From Fonsecaea monophora (Eukaryota > Ascomycota > Eurotiomycetes > Chaetothyriales > Herpotrichiellaceae): 64,000 nt of DNA. The notes below the pieces were generated by a model. The model did not search any database and was not told the origin of the DNA. It saw only the letters and a program-made list of their open reading frames with translations. This document shows positions 24,274 to 36,424 of this stretch, one piece after another (position 1 is the stretch's first letter; each line of letters opens with the position of its first letter). The stretch is from assembly GCF_001642475.1 (NCBI RefSeq), contig NW_019173956.1, positions 124,001 to 188,000 of the forward strand, read 5' to 3'. The position numbers were made by a program, and so were the translations under genes.

Positions 24274-25065
24274 CAGGCGGCGTTTGGACGGATTTAAGGA
24301 ACATGGACTGATAGATACGATAGACTCGTGGGAGACTTCATTTACGACGTATAGAGAGAGATGAGGGGCAGGTCCCAATCGCTCGTGTCTAGAGCAACGT
24401 GTACCGAGTACGAACTGGCCTTTTGGCGGTATCTACTTCGCCGCCATCAATAGCTGCTCGTCTCTCCTTTTGATGTTACAGACACAAGTCAGGCAGTGCA
24501 GTTGGATAATCCGGGTATCCGAATAGTGGCGTTAGGCCACCCGCGGTTTTCCTGGCCAGTTGCATTCACATGTATAAGTACCTTGTGCGGTTTGCCATCG
24601 AGATGCGCATCAGGCCCTTCACGTGACGTCGCCCCTCGTATTCTCCTCAACGGCGTCATGGAGCAGATCGTTACAGCACGCAAGCTGGTCATGAGCCCCT
24701 CCACGACGCCTTTTCTGCCCGATGGGTTTGACCTGGCGTCTTCAGCCTGGCCAGTCCAATTCTTCGGCTTTTCTTGGACACCGCCTCAAGACTCTCTGTG
24801 CGGCCAAAGTGCCAAACGACCCACTTGTTTACCTTGACAACGGGGCGGTCTAAGCAGTAGACCACTTCCATGGAGCGTTCGGCGACACGCCTGCATCCAC
24901 TGAACCCATCGAGAGAAGCACTGTTCCCCCGTCTGTGACTGCGTGTTAAGCCTTTATTTGCTCCGCTGCACGGTCGCTGCGCCGGTCCGCCGCTTGCCTA
25001 CTTGGCTACATGATGGGGTCGATTCCTCCAGCCTTGTTGTGCAGAAAAGTCCTTACTACATAAAG
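24274..25065. other. Intergenic between TVP38-like and CorA-like genes
   Basis: About 790 bases. A GTAC-N3-GTAC element lies at 24401..24411. No gene is supported. Confidence 0.5.
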
Positions 25066-27830
25066 ATGACGCCGGATCCCTCTTCCCCTTCAGCTCCTCC
25101 GTCGCCACGTTTTGTCGATGGCTACTTTCCTCCACAACCTCCTCCACAAATGGCTGTCGACACCGATTCAGTCCTGAGATTGATCCAGCAACTCGAAGTC
25201 GACCGGGAGGCTTACCTGTCTACCTTCGAGAGGGTTCACGAGACTCTGGTACAGGCTCTACATCAACAGCCCGCCCGGCCTCTAACCAGCCCGCGACAGA
25301 CCATCACCTCTCTTCCGTTGTCTTCGTCTCCCGTTTCTCTGCCGACTTCTGAGGTTGGCCCGCAAGCGGCGGCCGTCCCGAAGAGACAAGCCAGTCTGAA
25401 CAGTCACCACTCCACCCCAAGTAGCCATGTTCTCGAACAATTCCACCCGGTACGCCAACCGAAAGAGTCCATATACACGGGAGACGACAGCTCCGACAGT
25501 GATGACGACGAGTCATACTTTGCACAGGAGCCACTGCCTCCAAGGGACTTTTCGGAAAGTGATTTGATCGAACATTTAAAGACCCACTCGTGGGATATTT
25601 ACAGTAAATATATTCTGCAGGATCTTCTCCGGAACATGAACCTGCTTTCGAACGGCATTTTCCTCAAGGACCGGCATCATCAGACCGACGCCAACCATCA
25701 GCATGCAGATATTTACCACGTGGGTGCCGATGGCTCGCCCCTACGGTTTTCTCGAGGTGATTCCGATGAAGGACCTTTGGCGGCGTGGGAAGCACTGAAA
25801 AGCACCAACTGGGATACGTCGAGGAAACAAGCTGTAGGGCGAATCATCGTGGTCCGAGAGCCAGCCTCGAGTCTTTTCGCCGCCCTGCACCTCACCATGA
25901 GTGAATACTTTGACATGGATTCCATTTTCCGCATGATGATCGACGATCACACGCCGACCAAGGCCTTCACAAAGGGATACTTGAAGGAGGACCATCGCCG
26001 ACAACGATCAGTGGTGTTCGTATTCAAGTACCACACCATCGTGGGGGAAGGGCGTGCTCCGCTTCATTGGCAGAATCACGACGAAAATCCCGACACCGAG
26101 GATGGCCATATCCCACTGACAACGTGTTCGTCCGTCGTCGCTCTCTCGCTTGCTGGCAAGCCCACTTATACCCTCCGGCGCAATTCTCGAAAGAACAAAT
26201 CTGTCATTGGGCACGTTTACGATCCGTTCGCACCTTGGCACGTCCTTACGATACAGTGCTTCCCGGACTGGAATTCCAGCGTGGATACACATGATCATAA
26301 CCACCATTATTGCAATGGTCCCGATGCCTTTTTGACCAGCGTGCTTTCGGAATACAAAGACGCAAGCAAGAGGTTCAAGGTTATCCACAAGGCCATCCAA
26401 GAACTGGCGACGCCACCGAACAAATCAATCTTCGACAGCGCCCTCCGAGACGAACTTCTCTTTGAAAACAACAAGTTCACCTACTCGCGGCGCTATTTCT
26501 GGGCCTCACAGACCCTTGGCCTGCTAAGCAACGAGATCAAGGACATGATAACGACTTACAGGGACACCTTCACGGACGAGTTCTGGTCGGGAGAGCACAA
26601 AACGCTATTTCCAGGCACCAAGGACCAGTCGCCACGGTACAACAATTGGAGGAAGAAACTGGTATATACACGAAAACAATTCGAGAAGGAGATTTCTCAG
26701 CTGGAGGAGGTTTTGCGGATCTTCCAGGAACAGCAAAAGCAGATTAAAAACCTGCGAGAGTGGCTTTTCAGTGGAACGTCGGTCCTGGAAAGCAGGGAGG
26801 CTGTCAGTATGGCGAAGATCACCGTCGAACAAGGCTACAACATCCGGTTGTTGACACTGGTCACGTTGTTCTATTTACCGTTGAGTTATGTCACCGGGAT
26901 TTACGGGAGTATGTGATTTCTACCTCGCATCCTTTCTACATCGGCAGTCCTTTGATTGTCATGGCCGTCGCATAAAGTCCGATTGATGCTGACCTTATCA
27001 CAGTGACGAACATGCCTCCAAACGACTCCTTCCTTCCCTTCGCGATGACAACGCTAGGGATCTGTATACCCACTTACCTGCTGATCGTGATCGTGAATAA
27101 CCCCAATGCCGTCAAAAGGATTCTGGCCAATATGGGCCTCTTCTTCACGAAACTGGTCTCCATTCCTGCCCCGAAGAAGTCCGAGCAGCTCAGGGAAAAG
27201 ATCTTAGAGAGTAAAGCTATCCACAAGGAAGAAAAGGAGCCCACAATGCAGAAGGTTGCGACTTTCGCCAGCCTCGAGGCTCGACTATCTATGGACTTAG
27301 GCCATGAACCTTCATTGCGAGGGTCTCATGGGTTTTCGCAAGCTACTCGTCGTATGTCTTACTCTATCGGCAGCTACCTCCCTGGCATAGCAGCACGACA
27401 AGCCTCGCATACCATGGCTCGATCACTGCCCCGGTTGTCCCCCTTCCCGGAGGAACCCACGATTCCTCAGAGAACCAGCACGGTCAAATTCGACGAGCCT
27501 TTCTCGAGCTCGATGAAGTGGCAAAATGGAGACTCGACGCGGACCAGAGCCCCGAATTTTGAGAAGTCATCTTCGAATCACTCCAGTATATCCCCGACAG
27601 AGAGCCCACCTTATCCTGCCGTTGTCGTGCGATCACCCAACGGCTCAACCTTGTCGTCTCCCTCAAGCACAACGCTGAAACCGCCTGAATGGCACAGAGA
27701 AAGGAGCGTCAGTCCCAGAAGCGGGCCCAGAGGAAGCAGATTCCTATTCGGGAGACTCGGCAGTCGACTTTCGTCCGCACTGCCGTCGCCGAGGTCGTCT
27801 CAACCGGGAAGTCCCATGGAAAATGTCTAG
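25066..27830 (+). CDS. CorA-like Mg2+ transporter
   Basis: Predicted 889-residue CorA-family divalent cation channel. Exons 25066..26908 and 27004..27830 with a 95-nt intron (GTATGT...ACAG) lying exactly in the signature: splicing gives YVTGIYGMTNMPPN, the GMN-like pore motif with a Thr inserted. TM1 is RLLTLVTLFYLPLSYVTGIYG and TM2 is FLPFAMTTLGICIPTYLLIVIV, both near residues 590 to 650. Upstream is the long cytosolic domain with a coiled-coil helix (QFEKEISQLEEVLRIFQEQQ) leading into the pore helix. The N-terminal 160 residues and the C-terminal 200 residues are Ser/Pro rich and probably disordered. The GMTN variant appears in other fungal CorA-like proteins as I recall, so selectivity for Mg2+ is inferred only. 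An in-frame ATG or near-cognate start at 24943 would add 41 residues. Confidence 0.88.
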
Positions 27831-29504
27831 TATCGACAGGGATGAAGATGAAATACCTAGGAGGCACGTCATACTCGATCAACACGTCGGTTACAAGCAA
27901 CATGTGTCGTGCCGGGAGAACTTTGGAGAGGGGGATGCTAACAGAGTACAAACGAACGATAGTTATGGGATGAAAAAGCAGTCGCAGACCAATAGCTCGG
28001 TATGGATGATGAGATGAGCTTGCACAAAGAACAAAAGGCGGAAGTCACTTTACGAATAATGAAAAATGAAAACGACATCATGATGTACAGAAGTGGAAAG
28101 AGATGATGAATGGGTTAATCCTCCATCCCCAGTTTGGGAACGACTTGAATCTTTGGCGGACCATTCTTTTGGCCAAATGTTAGCCGGCAAGGGAGGCCGG
28201 TATTCGATGAGGGGTGTGTCTGTGTTCAAGTCCCTCGAGAGCGCACAGCGACCGGGCAGAAAGCAGGAAGCAGGAAGCAAGAAGCGAGCAGAATCAGCAA
28301 AGGATACCACCCCAGCACCGCGCCGCATTCTGGGACAAACGGCCCGTGTCTTTCTTTCTGGTCCGAGCTCTACACGGGGGATGTCAAGAGACAAAACAAC
28401 AAGCAATCGACAAAGCAACAAAATCCTGCACGTTAGGGATCATCGAGCGAAGGAGTTGAGGACGGATCTTTTTCTGGGGGTTTCCGAGTTACTTGTGCCG
28501 GTTTCCAGACGGATTTCCCTCACGGGACTACAGGGACTGAGAAGAGTGCGCGTGTCGAGAGCGTATATATAAAAAGTGAGGATGTCATTTGATGCTGGGG
28601 AAAAAAGATATGAGACGCTGCTAGTGGTCATGATGATGACGAGGAGGTGTGTTGAAGAAAACATGTACCCGGCCGGTGTGCACATGATGTACATATGATA
28701 TACGATGGATGGCATGCCAGTGGCCACCTACCCAATCGACAGTATCAAGCTTTTTAGCCATTGGACACACTACACGCTAATGATTGATTCCTCAGCTGGA
28801 GCACAGTGCCTCTTGGTGTCCTTTTTTTAGTCCTGTTTCTGGGTATCCTTGTATTTTGAAATCCGCTCGTGACTCTTCATTACGTCCCAGGTTTTAATGA
28901 ACCATTTTCTGTCTATCAATTTGACAGATGCCCGCAAATGCGCCAGACCCAGACCTGCGGATCCGCAGGTAGACACCGAGCCGTAATCAAACAAGCACCA
29001 GAAAACCCCACAAAAGCCGGGACACCGCCGTGAGATACTATGCACAGCAGAATAAGGAAACAAAGAGGAAACCAGAAGAGGAGGGTAATTGAGGTATGGA
29101 CATCGTTTCGTTTTCCTGCGGGAGCTGACATAGTCGAAATCTGCTCGGTCGAGAAGGTGATTCTGCGCCGTCATCTCTTTGGGACAATGAGGTAGCGTTG
29201 GCTAGCGAAAATTTGATACTCAGGCTGATATTCCGTTCAATTGGCTTTCTTCGGGTTTTGGGACGAAAGTTGACAGCCCACTTCTCGTGGCACCTCATCT
29301 CAGTCGTACACGACGAGCCCGTCTCGTAACGTAGGTAAAAGGTGCGTGGTCAAGGTCATTCGATGCAGCTTGAAGTATGACTCGTGAGGCTATTCGTGCA
29401 AAGGCGTGTCGAGTTCCATCCTCTGCCGAGTAGCTCGGATGGCATCAGAAGAGTCCCATATCATTGGGCGAGGCGTGGGCAGATTGGATCGAGCTACCGA
29501 ACAA
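27831..29504. other. Convergent intergenic between CorA-like gene and NHP2
   Basis: About 1.7 kb between convergent stops, long for 3' UTRs alone. A GGAAGCA-type repeat lies at about 28258..28285. The frames seen are antisense overlaps without domains. Confidence 0.45.
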
Positions 29505-30504
29505 TCAGATCTTGACGTGCCTTCCCTCTCGCTCCACCACTTTAACAAGGCTCTTGTATGTGTCTTCCCAGCTCTCCTTCTCGTCGCCTTCCTCTTCGAT
29601 CTTTTTCTCCTTGCCATCCTTTGCAGCTTTCTTCCCTGCATCCCTGCTGACCATCACGACGCTGGTCGGCCGCTTCGTCTGACCTGCCGTGCCCAGCTCC
29701 GCGCGACTCGTCACGTAGATGTAGGGGACGCTGTGGTCTTCGGCCAAAACAGGGATGTGAGAGATGACGTCCATAGGGGAGATGTCTGCCGCAAGGACCA
29801 CGACGCCGAGAGGGAGCTTATCGGTCGAGGTGGTCGGGGATTTTCGGAGGGCCTTGACGACTTCTTTGACGCCACGTCTCAAAGTACGTTGCGAGGCAGC
29901 TGTGAAGATCCCTCGAGTTAGCAAGACCGGGTCAAATGAGAACCAAAATTTACAGCACGGGTATGGGTCAGAGCGCGCACAACTCACCTTTTTTGACGCA
30001 TTTGAACACCTTCTTTGCAACTTTTTCGTCTGCCAATGGGTTCGCAAAGGGCACTAAAGCCCCCACAGGCCGTGCAGCGAGAATGTTCTTCTTTTCTGAG
30101 TCTGCCTTGGCCTTTTTCGGCTTCTCATCCTCGTCCTCGGTCTCGCCGTCGCTGTCCTCCCCCTCGACTTTCACGCCATTTTGCTCCTCCATCTCGTCGT
30201 CTTCTTCCTCGCCGCTTTCGTCATCGTCCTCTTCGTCCTTGACTTCTGCCTTCTTCTTGTTGCTTTTGCCTTCAAGCTCATTCAAGGCCTTCTCCGCTAG
30301 CACCTTCCTCGCTGCTTTCTTCTCCTTATTCTCCCCCTTTGATTTTGTCACTCCGGTTGGCGCCGCTCCGCTAGCTTTTGTCGTTGCAGCCGCCTGCTTC
30401 TTTGCGACTTTTTCCGCTTTGCGAGCCTCTTTCTCGGCTTTGCGCTCGGCCTTGCGCTCCGCTTTGGAGTCTTTTTTGGAGGCGCCTGATTTATCTTTCG
30501 CCAT
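29505..30504 (-). CDS. NHP2: NHP2-like L7Ae-family snoRNP protein
   Basis: L7Ae/L30e-fold RNA-binding protein, read as the H/ACA snoRNP subunit Nhp2, which binds guide RNAs for rRNA pseudouridylation in the nucleolus. Exons 29988..30504 and 29505..29899 with an 88-nt intron (GTGAGT, CTAAC branch, CACAG); 303 residues. The L7Ae domain (about residues 150 to 285) reads through PFANPLADEKVAKKVFKCVKK, LRRGVKEVVKALRK, LGVVVLAADISPMDVISHIP and YIYVTSRAELGTA. Its N-terminus is unusually long: about 145 residues of Lys/Ala-rich helix and then a strongly acidic DEEDDDESGEEEDDE stretch. Yeast Nhp2 is about half this size. Snu13 or L7a are alternatives, but AADISPMDVISHIPVLAED matches Nhp2 best. Confidence 0.85.
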
Positions 30505-32103
30505 CTTAACTCTTTTTCACACGACGTTTGAAGTAGAAGATGTTCGTGGATGGTTTCGTAAGGATTTCTTCGGAGAAGCACTGCAGAGATAGCAAGGATG
30601 CTGTCGGCTTGGTCCTCGACGTCGAGATCTAGTGGTGTCGACAAGAATTCTCAATTGACTCGCACCAAAAGACAAAGATCGAGGTTTGAAGCCCGGCGCA
30701 CGGACTTGCTACTACGCCTCGGATGCTGCGGGTTTTTTCAACTCAAGAGTTCCGTGCAGGTCAAGGAGAGATATTTAGGACGTTGTAGGGGAAAATTAGC
30801 TAAGCCGTGCTGAGAGACATCAGAAATGAAGCAAATAAAAATTATTTTGGCTTTCTCCGCACTTTGGACTACGAGAGCTGTACGAGGGCCCAGCGCGGGT
30901 GGCAGGGCGCTTTCCCGCTGCTTTTTGGTGACCCGTCGCGCAGTGCCAAGACTCGTCTCAGAGGGCAGATGAAAATTGCACATGTCTGGTCACTACAGAG
31001 CGGCGTGATCTTTTGCGCATAGAGCCCTTCACAATTAGTCGGAGAGCTCTTGAGCTGTTACTGACATCTATACTGACCAGGTCCATCCAGTATGGATCAA
31101 TGGAGCAAGTCGTATATTGACTGAGTTTTTTGTTGAGAACGGGGCCACCCGATACATTTCAAGCAGCGACCTTGACCAACGGCCAATGTATAAGGCTGGC
31201 ATTGAATGATGAGCTGTGTTACAAAAGAGCATTCGGAAATGCCATGCTCTCCCTCATTTAAACAATTCTCCAAGCTAGGGTGTTAGTCCGCATATAGGTC
31301 TTCTCCTACTTCATCTCCATGACCCCCATCCTTCAAACATTTCTGGTAACATGATGTGCGGCCACCTCCGTACGAAGTGGATTTTGACTATTGAGGAACG
31401 TGTACGTTGCCCTTGAGATCTAGGCCGAGCTTCCCTCATTTCAAAATAACCTCATGATGGTAGTGTGGGTGTATTGCGTCAGCCTTGTCATGACAACTAT
31501 ACACAGGTTGGACGGGCGTATGAAATATCTCGCATGATACCAAGGTGAAATATAGCTGGGTTACATCCTTCCACTCGTCGCTAGAACAAATGCTCCGGTT
31601 TCTATCACATACGAAAGTTTTCTTCGGGACACAACATTCTGCAGCGACGAGGATTCAGGCACACCAGCTTGGCTATCCTCCAGGCAGCCACCCAAGACTC
31701 TCTTGCACGACAACATTGGGGTTGTTGAGTATTTTGCAGCCAATCATGGTCGCTAAAGACTCGGTTCCAGGCGAGTAAAGTTTCCTGGCGTGACACCGCC
31801 ATGATCTCCGTCCCTTCCACGGACAAAGATAGGGTAGTAAAGACGGTCCAAGTTTCATCCGAAAGCACCGTGCGCCACTTGTTGTCGCTATCTGTTCAGC
31901 TACAGGCATGTAGACATATTGTGGGTGAATCCCACAAGTTTCCCTTCTTCGCAGTACTGATACTTTGTTCCGTCAACTCACCACCAGCCATTAGACGTTC
32001 GGCGCGACTGAATAGTTTCAAATAACTTGCGTGATCAGGCAGATCGACTGATTTGCACAGACCATTACATTCCTGTCCCTGGTCAACACCACTTTCACCA
32101 GCC
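30505..32103. other. Divergent intergenic between NHP2 and SDR gene
   Basis: About 1.6 kb between divergent genes. Frames 31545..31778 and 31605..31909 overlap on opposite strands and show no domain. No repeat or RNA gene was recognised. Confidence 0.5.
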
Positions 32104-33250
32104 ATGGCCGAAGAATACAACTTCAAGCTTGATATCGGGCTCTCCCTGCGAACCTTCCTCCATTCTCAGTTCTTCGGGACACCGCCTTATCCGACACAAA
32201 CTTTCTCCGGCCAGGTCGTCATCGTCACCGGCTCCAATGTTGGGCTAGGATTCGAGGCTGCCCGACATTTCTACCGCCTCAACTGTGCGAAATTGATTCT
32301 GGCCGTGCGCACCATCTCCAAAGGTCAGACTGCAAAGGAGGAAATCGTTCGGAGTGTGAAACACCGCTCCGATGGGGCAGAAGCTATCGAGGTCTGGCCT
32401 TTGGACCTTACCAGCACAGAAAGTACCCTGGCGTTTGCAGATCGTGTCAAGAAAGAGTTGACCCGTGTCGATGCTGTCGTGGAGAATGCCGGTATCAACA
32501 ACATGAGCTGGGCAGTTTCCGAAGGATTCGAGCAGACCATCCAAGTTAATGTTGTCAACACTCTTCTGCTCGGTCTGTCCGTGCTACCCAAATTGAGGGA
32601 AACCAAACGCCAATTCCCCGAGTCTAACCCTCACTTGGAGATTGTCAATTCCGAGGCTCATCGGTTTTCGAGTTTCAAAGAAGTCAATGCTCCAGATATC
32701 TACGCGACGCTGAACGACGAGAAGAGTGCCGACATGCTGAGCAGGTAAGTGTCTGTTGGGGCGCAAATGGACTGGCCTCTTTCTTTTCTGCACCTCCCAA
32801 TCACACTAGGCTCACAGAACATGGTATAGGTATCCGGTCAGTAAACTCATCGGCGTGCTCTTTATTCGCGAGCTGGTTTTGCGCCTCCAAGAGCGAGACA
32901 AATCCGGCAGCTCGACAGAGCCGCCGGTCACTATTACCCTGGTCAATCCGGGCTTGTGTGTGTCTGAACTGGATAGAAACGCGCCACTCGCAGGCCGGAT
33001 CGCGATGTACATACTGCGCATGATCCTCGCAAGATCAACAGAAGTGGGTTCTCGTACCCTGGTCTATGGCGCGTGCGCCGGACCAGGCTCTCATGGGCAG
33101 TTCATGTCGGATGGCAAGAACCAAGATGTGGAGAGATGGATATACTCAGACCTAGGCAAGAAGGCGCAGTCCAAGGTGTTTGAGCAGACGATGAGAGTGC
33201 TGGAGGCTCGAAAGCCGGGTATTGGTGCCGAAGTCGGCTTGTCGACCTGA
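32104..33250 (+). CDS. Short-chain dehydrogenase/reductase (retinol dehydrogenase-like)
   Basis: Classical SDR oxidoreductase of 353 residues; substrate unknown. Exons 32104..32744 and 32830..33250 with an 85-nt intron (GTAAGT...ATAG) lying just before the active site. Cofactor motif TGSNVGLG (residues 42 to 49) follows a leader in which FSGQVVIVTG is the first strand. VENAGINN carries the NAG motif, LEIVNSEAH the active-site Ser, and YPVSK (Tyr215, Lys219), formed right after the splice, is the catalytic pair. NPGLCVSEL is the PG motif. WPLDLTSTEST and AVRTISKGQ resemble WWOX/retinol-dehydrogenase-type SDRs with NADP preference (Arg after the second strand). It stands alone, so the pathway cannot be inferred from neighbours. 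Confidence 0.9.
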
Positions 33251-33766
33251 TCACCGTCCGTGCAAGATGTGTTTTCATTTGATATTTGCTCACGATATCA
33301 TCGAGGCGGGCGTCAGCCGACTGGAATAGATGGGTTGAGATTTGCTCCTGTCTCCAACTGCACTAAAAGAAGCAAAGGGTAGAAGTGGTCTGCGTCAGTG
33401 AGTAAAACCACAGAATGAGGACGCCATATTTTCGTAATACAGCGCCGTGGGGGAGAATTGCTGTAAAGGAAAAAAATATCTGCCTAGAATGATAAATCCC
33501 ATACTGACCTGCCTTTGTCAGCCTCGCTGCATATGCTAGCCTTGCGTGCCTTTGTCAGCCTCGTGTCAGGTTTTCTCAAGGCAGGGGTTCTCTTCCACTA
33601 TAAACAGTTTAGCGCAGGCTTGGCGCGACTCCAAGTTCCTCCCCTTCTGTTTCTTCAGCTGCACCCTGAACCCATCATCCAGTCGCATCGACTACAGTCT
33701 CCATAGGAAGCGCATGATCAGGTGTCGTGTCTCTTCCACTACTCTCACTTTGACGCTGCACCCAAG
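33251..33766. other. Intergenic between SDR gene and BBP gene
   Basis: About 515 bases, with the SDR 3' UTR and the BBP promoter and leader. A CTTTGTCAGCCTCG direct repeat is present at about 33514..33563 (two copies about 36 bases apart). Confidence 0.55.
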
Positions 33767-35903
33767 ATGTCGTGGCGCAATCAAGGCATCACAGGTTCTA
33801 ACAACATCCCCCTCGGAACGCGTCGTCGGTTTGGAGGCGAAGGCAATGGTGACTCGCAAAATGACAGCTCTGCAGACTCTCCAGCCTGGGGTGACTCGAG
33901 CAAGCGTGGGCGCAGTCCTGCCAGAGGTTCGTGGCTAAATAATGAGTACATGCTCCCGACTAACAAGTTTACAGCTGAACCTGAGACCGACGGCGTGAAG
34001 AGGCGTAGAAAGCGCAATCGATGGGGTGAAGCCGGCGAAAACAAGGCGGCAGGCCTCATGGGCCTCCCAACGATGATTCAGGCGAACATGACAGCAGAAC
34101 AACTCGAGGCATACGCCCTTCATCTCCGTATCGAAGAGATCAGCCAGAAGTTACGGATCAACGATGTCGTTCCCGCGGAAGCAGACAGGTGAGTCGGCAC
34201 CCGCGTCCCCCTTTTTTCGTCTGGTCCCTAACAACATCAGATCCCCGTCGCCCCCGCCTCAGTACGATAACTTCGGCCGTCGAGTGAATACTCGCGAGTT
34301 CCGCTACCGCAAGCGCCTGGAAGAAGAGAGACACAAATTGATTGAAAAGGCCATGAAGACCATCCCCAACTATCATCCGCCTTCTGACTACAGGCGCCCG
34401 ACCAAGACACAGGAAAAGGTCTACGTGCCGGTCAACGATTATCCCGAGATCAACTTCAGTATGCTTACTAACCCTATAACTCTGCTACAAACCCCCTTGC
34501 TTTGCTCGTTGTTCCACATGCTGTCGTCTGCTCTTCGAGATCCAGGAGGTAGACGTAGCATCCTGCACTAACCATTATCATTATTTCCATTTCCCTGAGA
34601 CACTTTTCTGCTTTCGAGAACTCCACACTAACACTTAGCTTCTTTTTTGCAAAGTCGGACTACTTATTGGACCTCGTGGCAACACTCTCAAGAAGATGGA
34701 ATCCGAATCAGGAGCCAAAATCGCCATTCGAGGCAAAGGCTCTGTCAAAGAGGGCAAAGGACGATCTGACGCAGCTCATACTAGCAACCAGGAAGAAGAT
34801 CTACACTGTCTCATCATGGCAGACACGGAAGAGAAGGTCAACAAGGCCAAAGCGCTGATTCACAACGTCATCGAAACAGCCGCATCCATCCCCGAAGGAC
34901 AAAACGAACTGAAGAGGAATCAGTTGCGCGAATTGGCGGCGCTCAATGGTACTCTGCGTGACGATGAGAATCAAGCATGCCAGAATTGTAAGTGCATCCC
35001 CCTGTGCGATAGAGTTGCTCTTACTGACCTGACCAGGCGGACAAATCGGCCACCGCAAGTATGACTGCCCCGAGCAGCGTAACTTCACAGCCAACATCAT
35101 CTGTCGAGTCTGCGGTAACGCTGGCCACATGGCGAGGGACTGTCCAGACCGACAACGTGGGACCGACATGCGGAACAATATCCCTGGAGGATATGGAGGA
35201 CCGCAAAGACGACTAGGCGCTGCAGACGCCGTCGACCGAGAGATGGAGGTACGTTGTACGAGGATTTTGTTATGATCGCGCTCTCTGACACCTGACAGAA
35301 TCTGATGCAAGAGCTTTCTGGAAACCCATCCGGCAATGGCCCTGCGGGTCGCATCGAGGCTGCACCTGGGGGCTATGATCAGGGCGACTCGTATGCAGCT
35401 GGAGGCGGAGGTGATTCGCGTCCTTGGGCACGTCAGCCGACTGGTGGTGTTGCTCCTTGGCAGCGAGACCGACAAGAACGACAGGAGAGAGACTACGGCC
35501 AAAGAGAGTATGGTCAACGTGGTTACGACAATCGTGATTATGGCCACCGAGACGGCGACTCGTCGGCTCCTCCATGGGCCAGAGTCGAGGAGATGCTAAA
35601 GGCGGATATGGTGCTGCACCTGCGCAAGCATCAGCCCCCTGGCAGCAACCACAACAAGCACAACAGCCACCTCCTGCGCAAAACTACGGATATGGTGGCT
35701 ATCCTGGCTATGATGCTCAACCAGGATACGGCGTGCCTCCTCCGCCAGCTCCTCCTGGACTCAGCTCTTTCTTGCAGCAGTACGGGGGCGCTGCTGCTCC
35801 CCCTCCACCTCCCGACGCACAGGCTCCTCCTCCACCGCCAGATCAACCCCCGCCACCCCCAGGCGTGCATGAGTACTATCCACCACCTCCTCCTTCGGCG
35901 TAA
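33767..35903 (+). CDS. BBP: Branchpoint-bridging protein (SF1/BBP), frameshifted 3' end
   Basis: Pre-mRNA splicing factor that binds the intron branch site and U2AF in the commitment complex. Six exons: 33767..33926, 33975..34188, 34241..34458, 34655..34987, 35037..35248 and 35299 onward. Layout: RNRWG-type U2AF-binding motif, SF1 helix-hairpin (LEAYALHLRIEEISQKLR), KH-QUA2 domain with the GPRGNTLKKME loop (about residues 150 to 280), then two CCHC knuckles, CQNCGQIGHRKYDC and CRVCGNAGHMARDC. The Pro-rich tail is conserved in another frame: after SAPPWA at 35580 the reading must shift by one base to continue as the SRGDAKGGYGAAPAQ and PPPPAPPG tail, ending TAA at 35903. One missing C near 35577..35583 would repair it. 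Without the shift, reading ends at 36027 with unrelated sequence. Confidence 0.92.
33927..33974 (+). other. 48-nt in-frame intron of BBP with ACTAAC branch site
   Basis: GTTCGT...TTTACAG with a perfect ACTAAC at 33959..33964. The length is a multiple of three and the intron has no in-frame stop, so retention would only insert 16 residues. The spliced form GRSPARAEPETDGVK matches the layout I recall for other fungal BBPs. Confidence 0.8.
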
Positions 35904-36424
35904 TGGATTGGACGATGCATCGGGTTTGGCTCAGATTGCAAAGGGACCTGAACGTGAGATTGGAAATGATAGGGCGAGTGAGTGGGAAATACAGGCTGGG
36001 CAAAAAATTGGATTGAAATTATGGTGACTGCAATTGCTTTTCACATAGTAGCTTGGGGGGAGGACGAGGTTGTTGTGGTTTTGTAAGAAGTACTAGTCAT
36101 TACCAAGGCTTGAGATTGTTCTGTATTCGCTCTTTGCGATCTCGCACTTTAACACTTTGGCCACTTGCAGGCTGCAGCGAGGCTTCGATTTTGGTCGAAA
36201 CATTGGACCAATGGCAGGGGACGGAATCGGCATGGCCCAACCGCGCTCTTGGCATTGAATGGACGTCTCGCCGGCTTCAAAGTTCGATCCAGTTCCTCTG
36301 CCACTCCTCTTCCTCGCCATTTTTTCCATCTCACACACATATCTCATCGATCTCTCGTCCTCCCTCGACTTCCACAGATCAGACTCGACTCGGACCGCTC
36401 GTTCACCAGAAGAACACCGCAAAA
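35904..36424. other. Intergenic between BBP and Mix17-like genes
   Basis: About 520 bases ending in a C/T-rich leader (about 36300..36400) before the Mix17-like start. No gene seen. Confidence 0.6.

Noticed and set aside
29968..30592. Rightward Ser/Phe-rich 218-codon frame opposite NHP2
   Set aside because: It is the antisense shadow of the Lys/Glu-rich NHP2 N-terminus.
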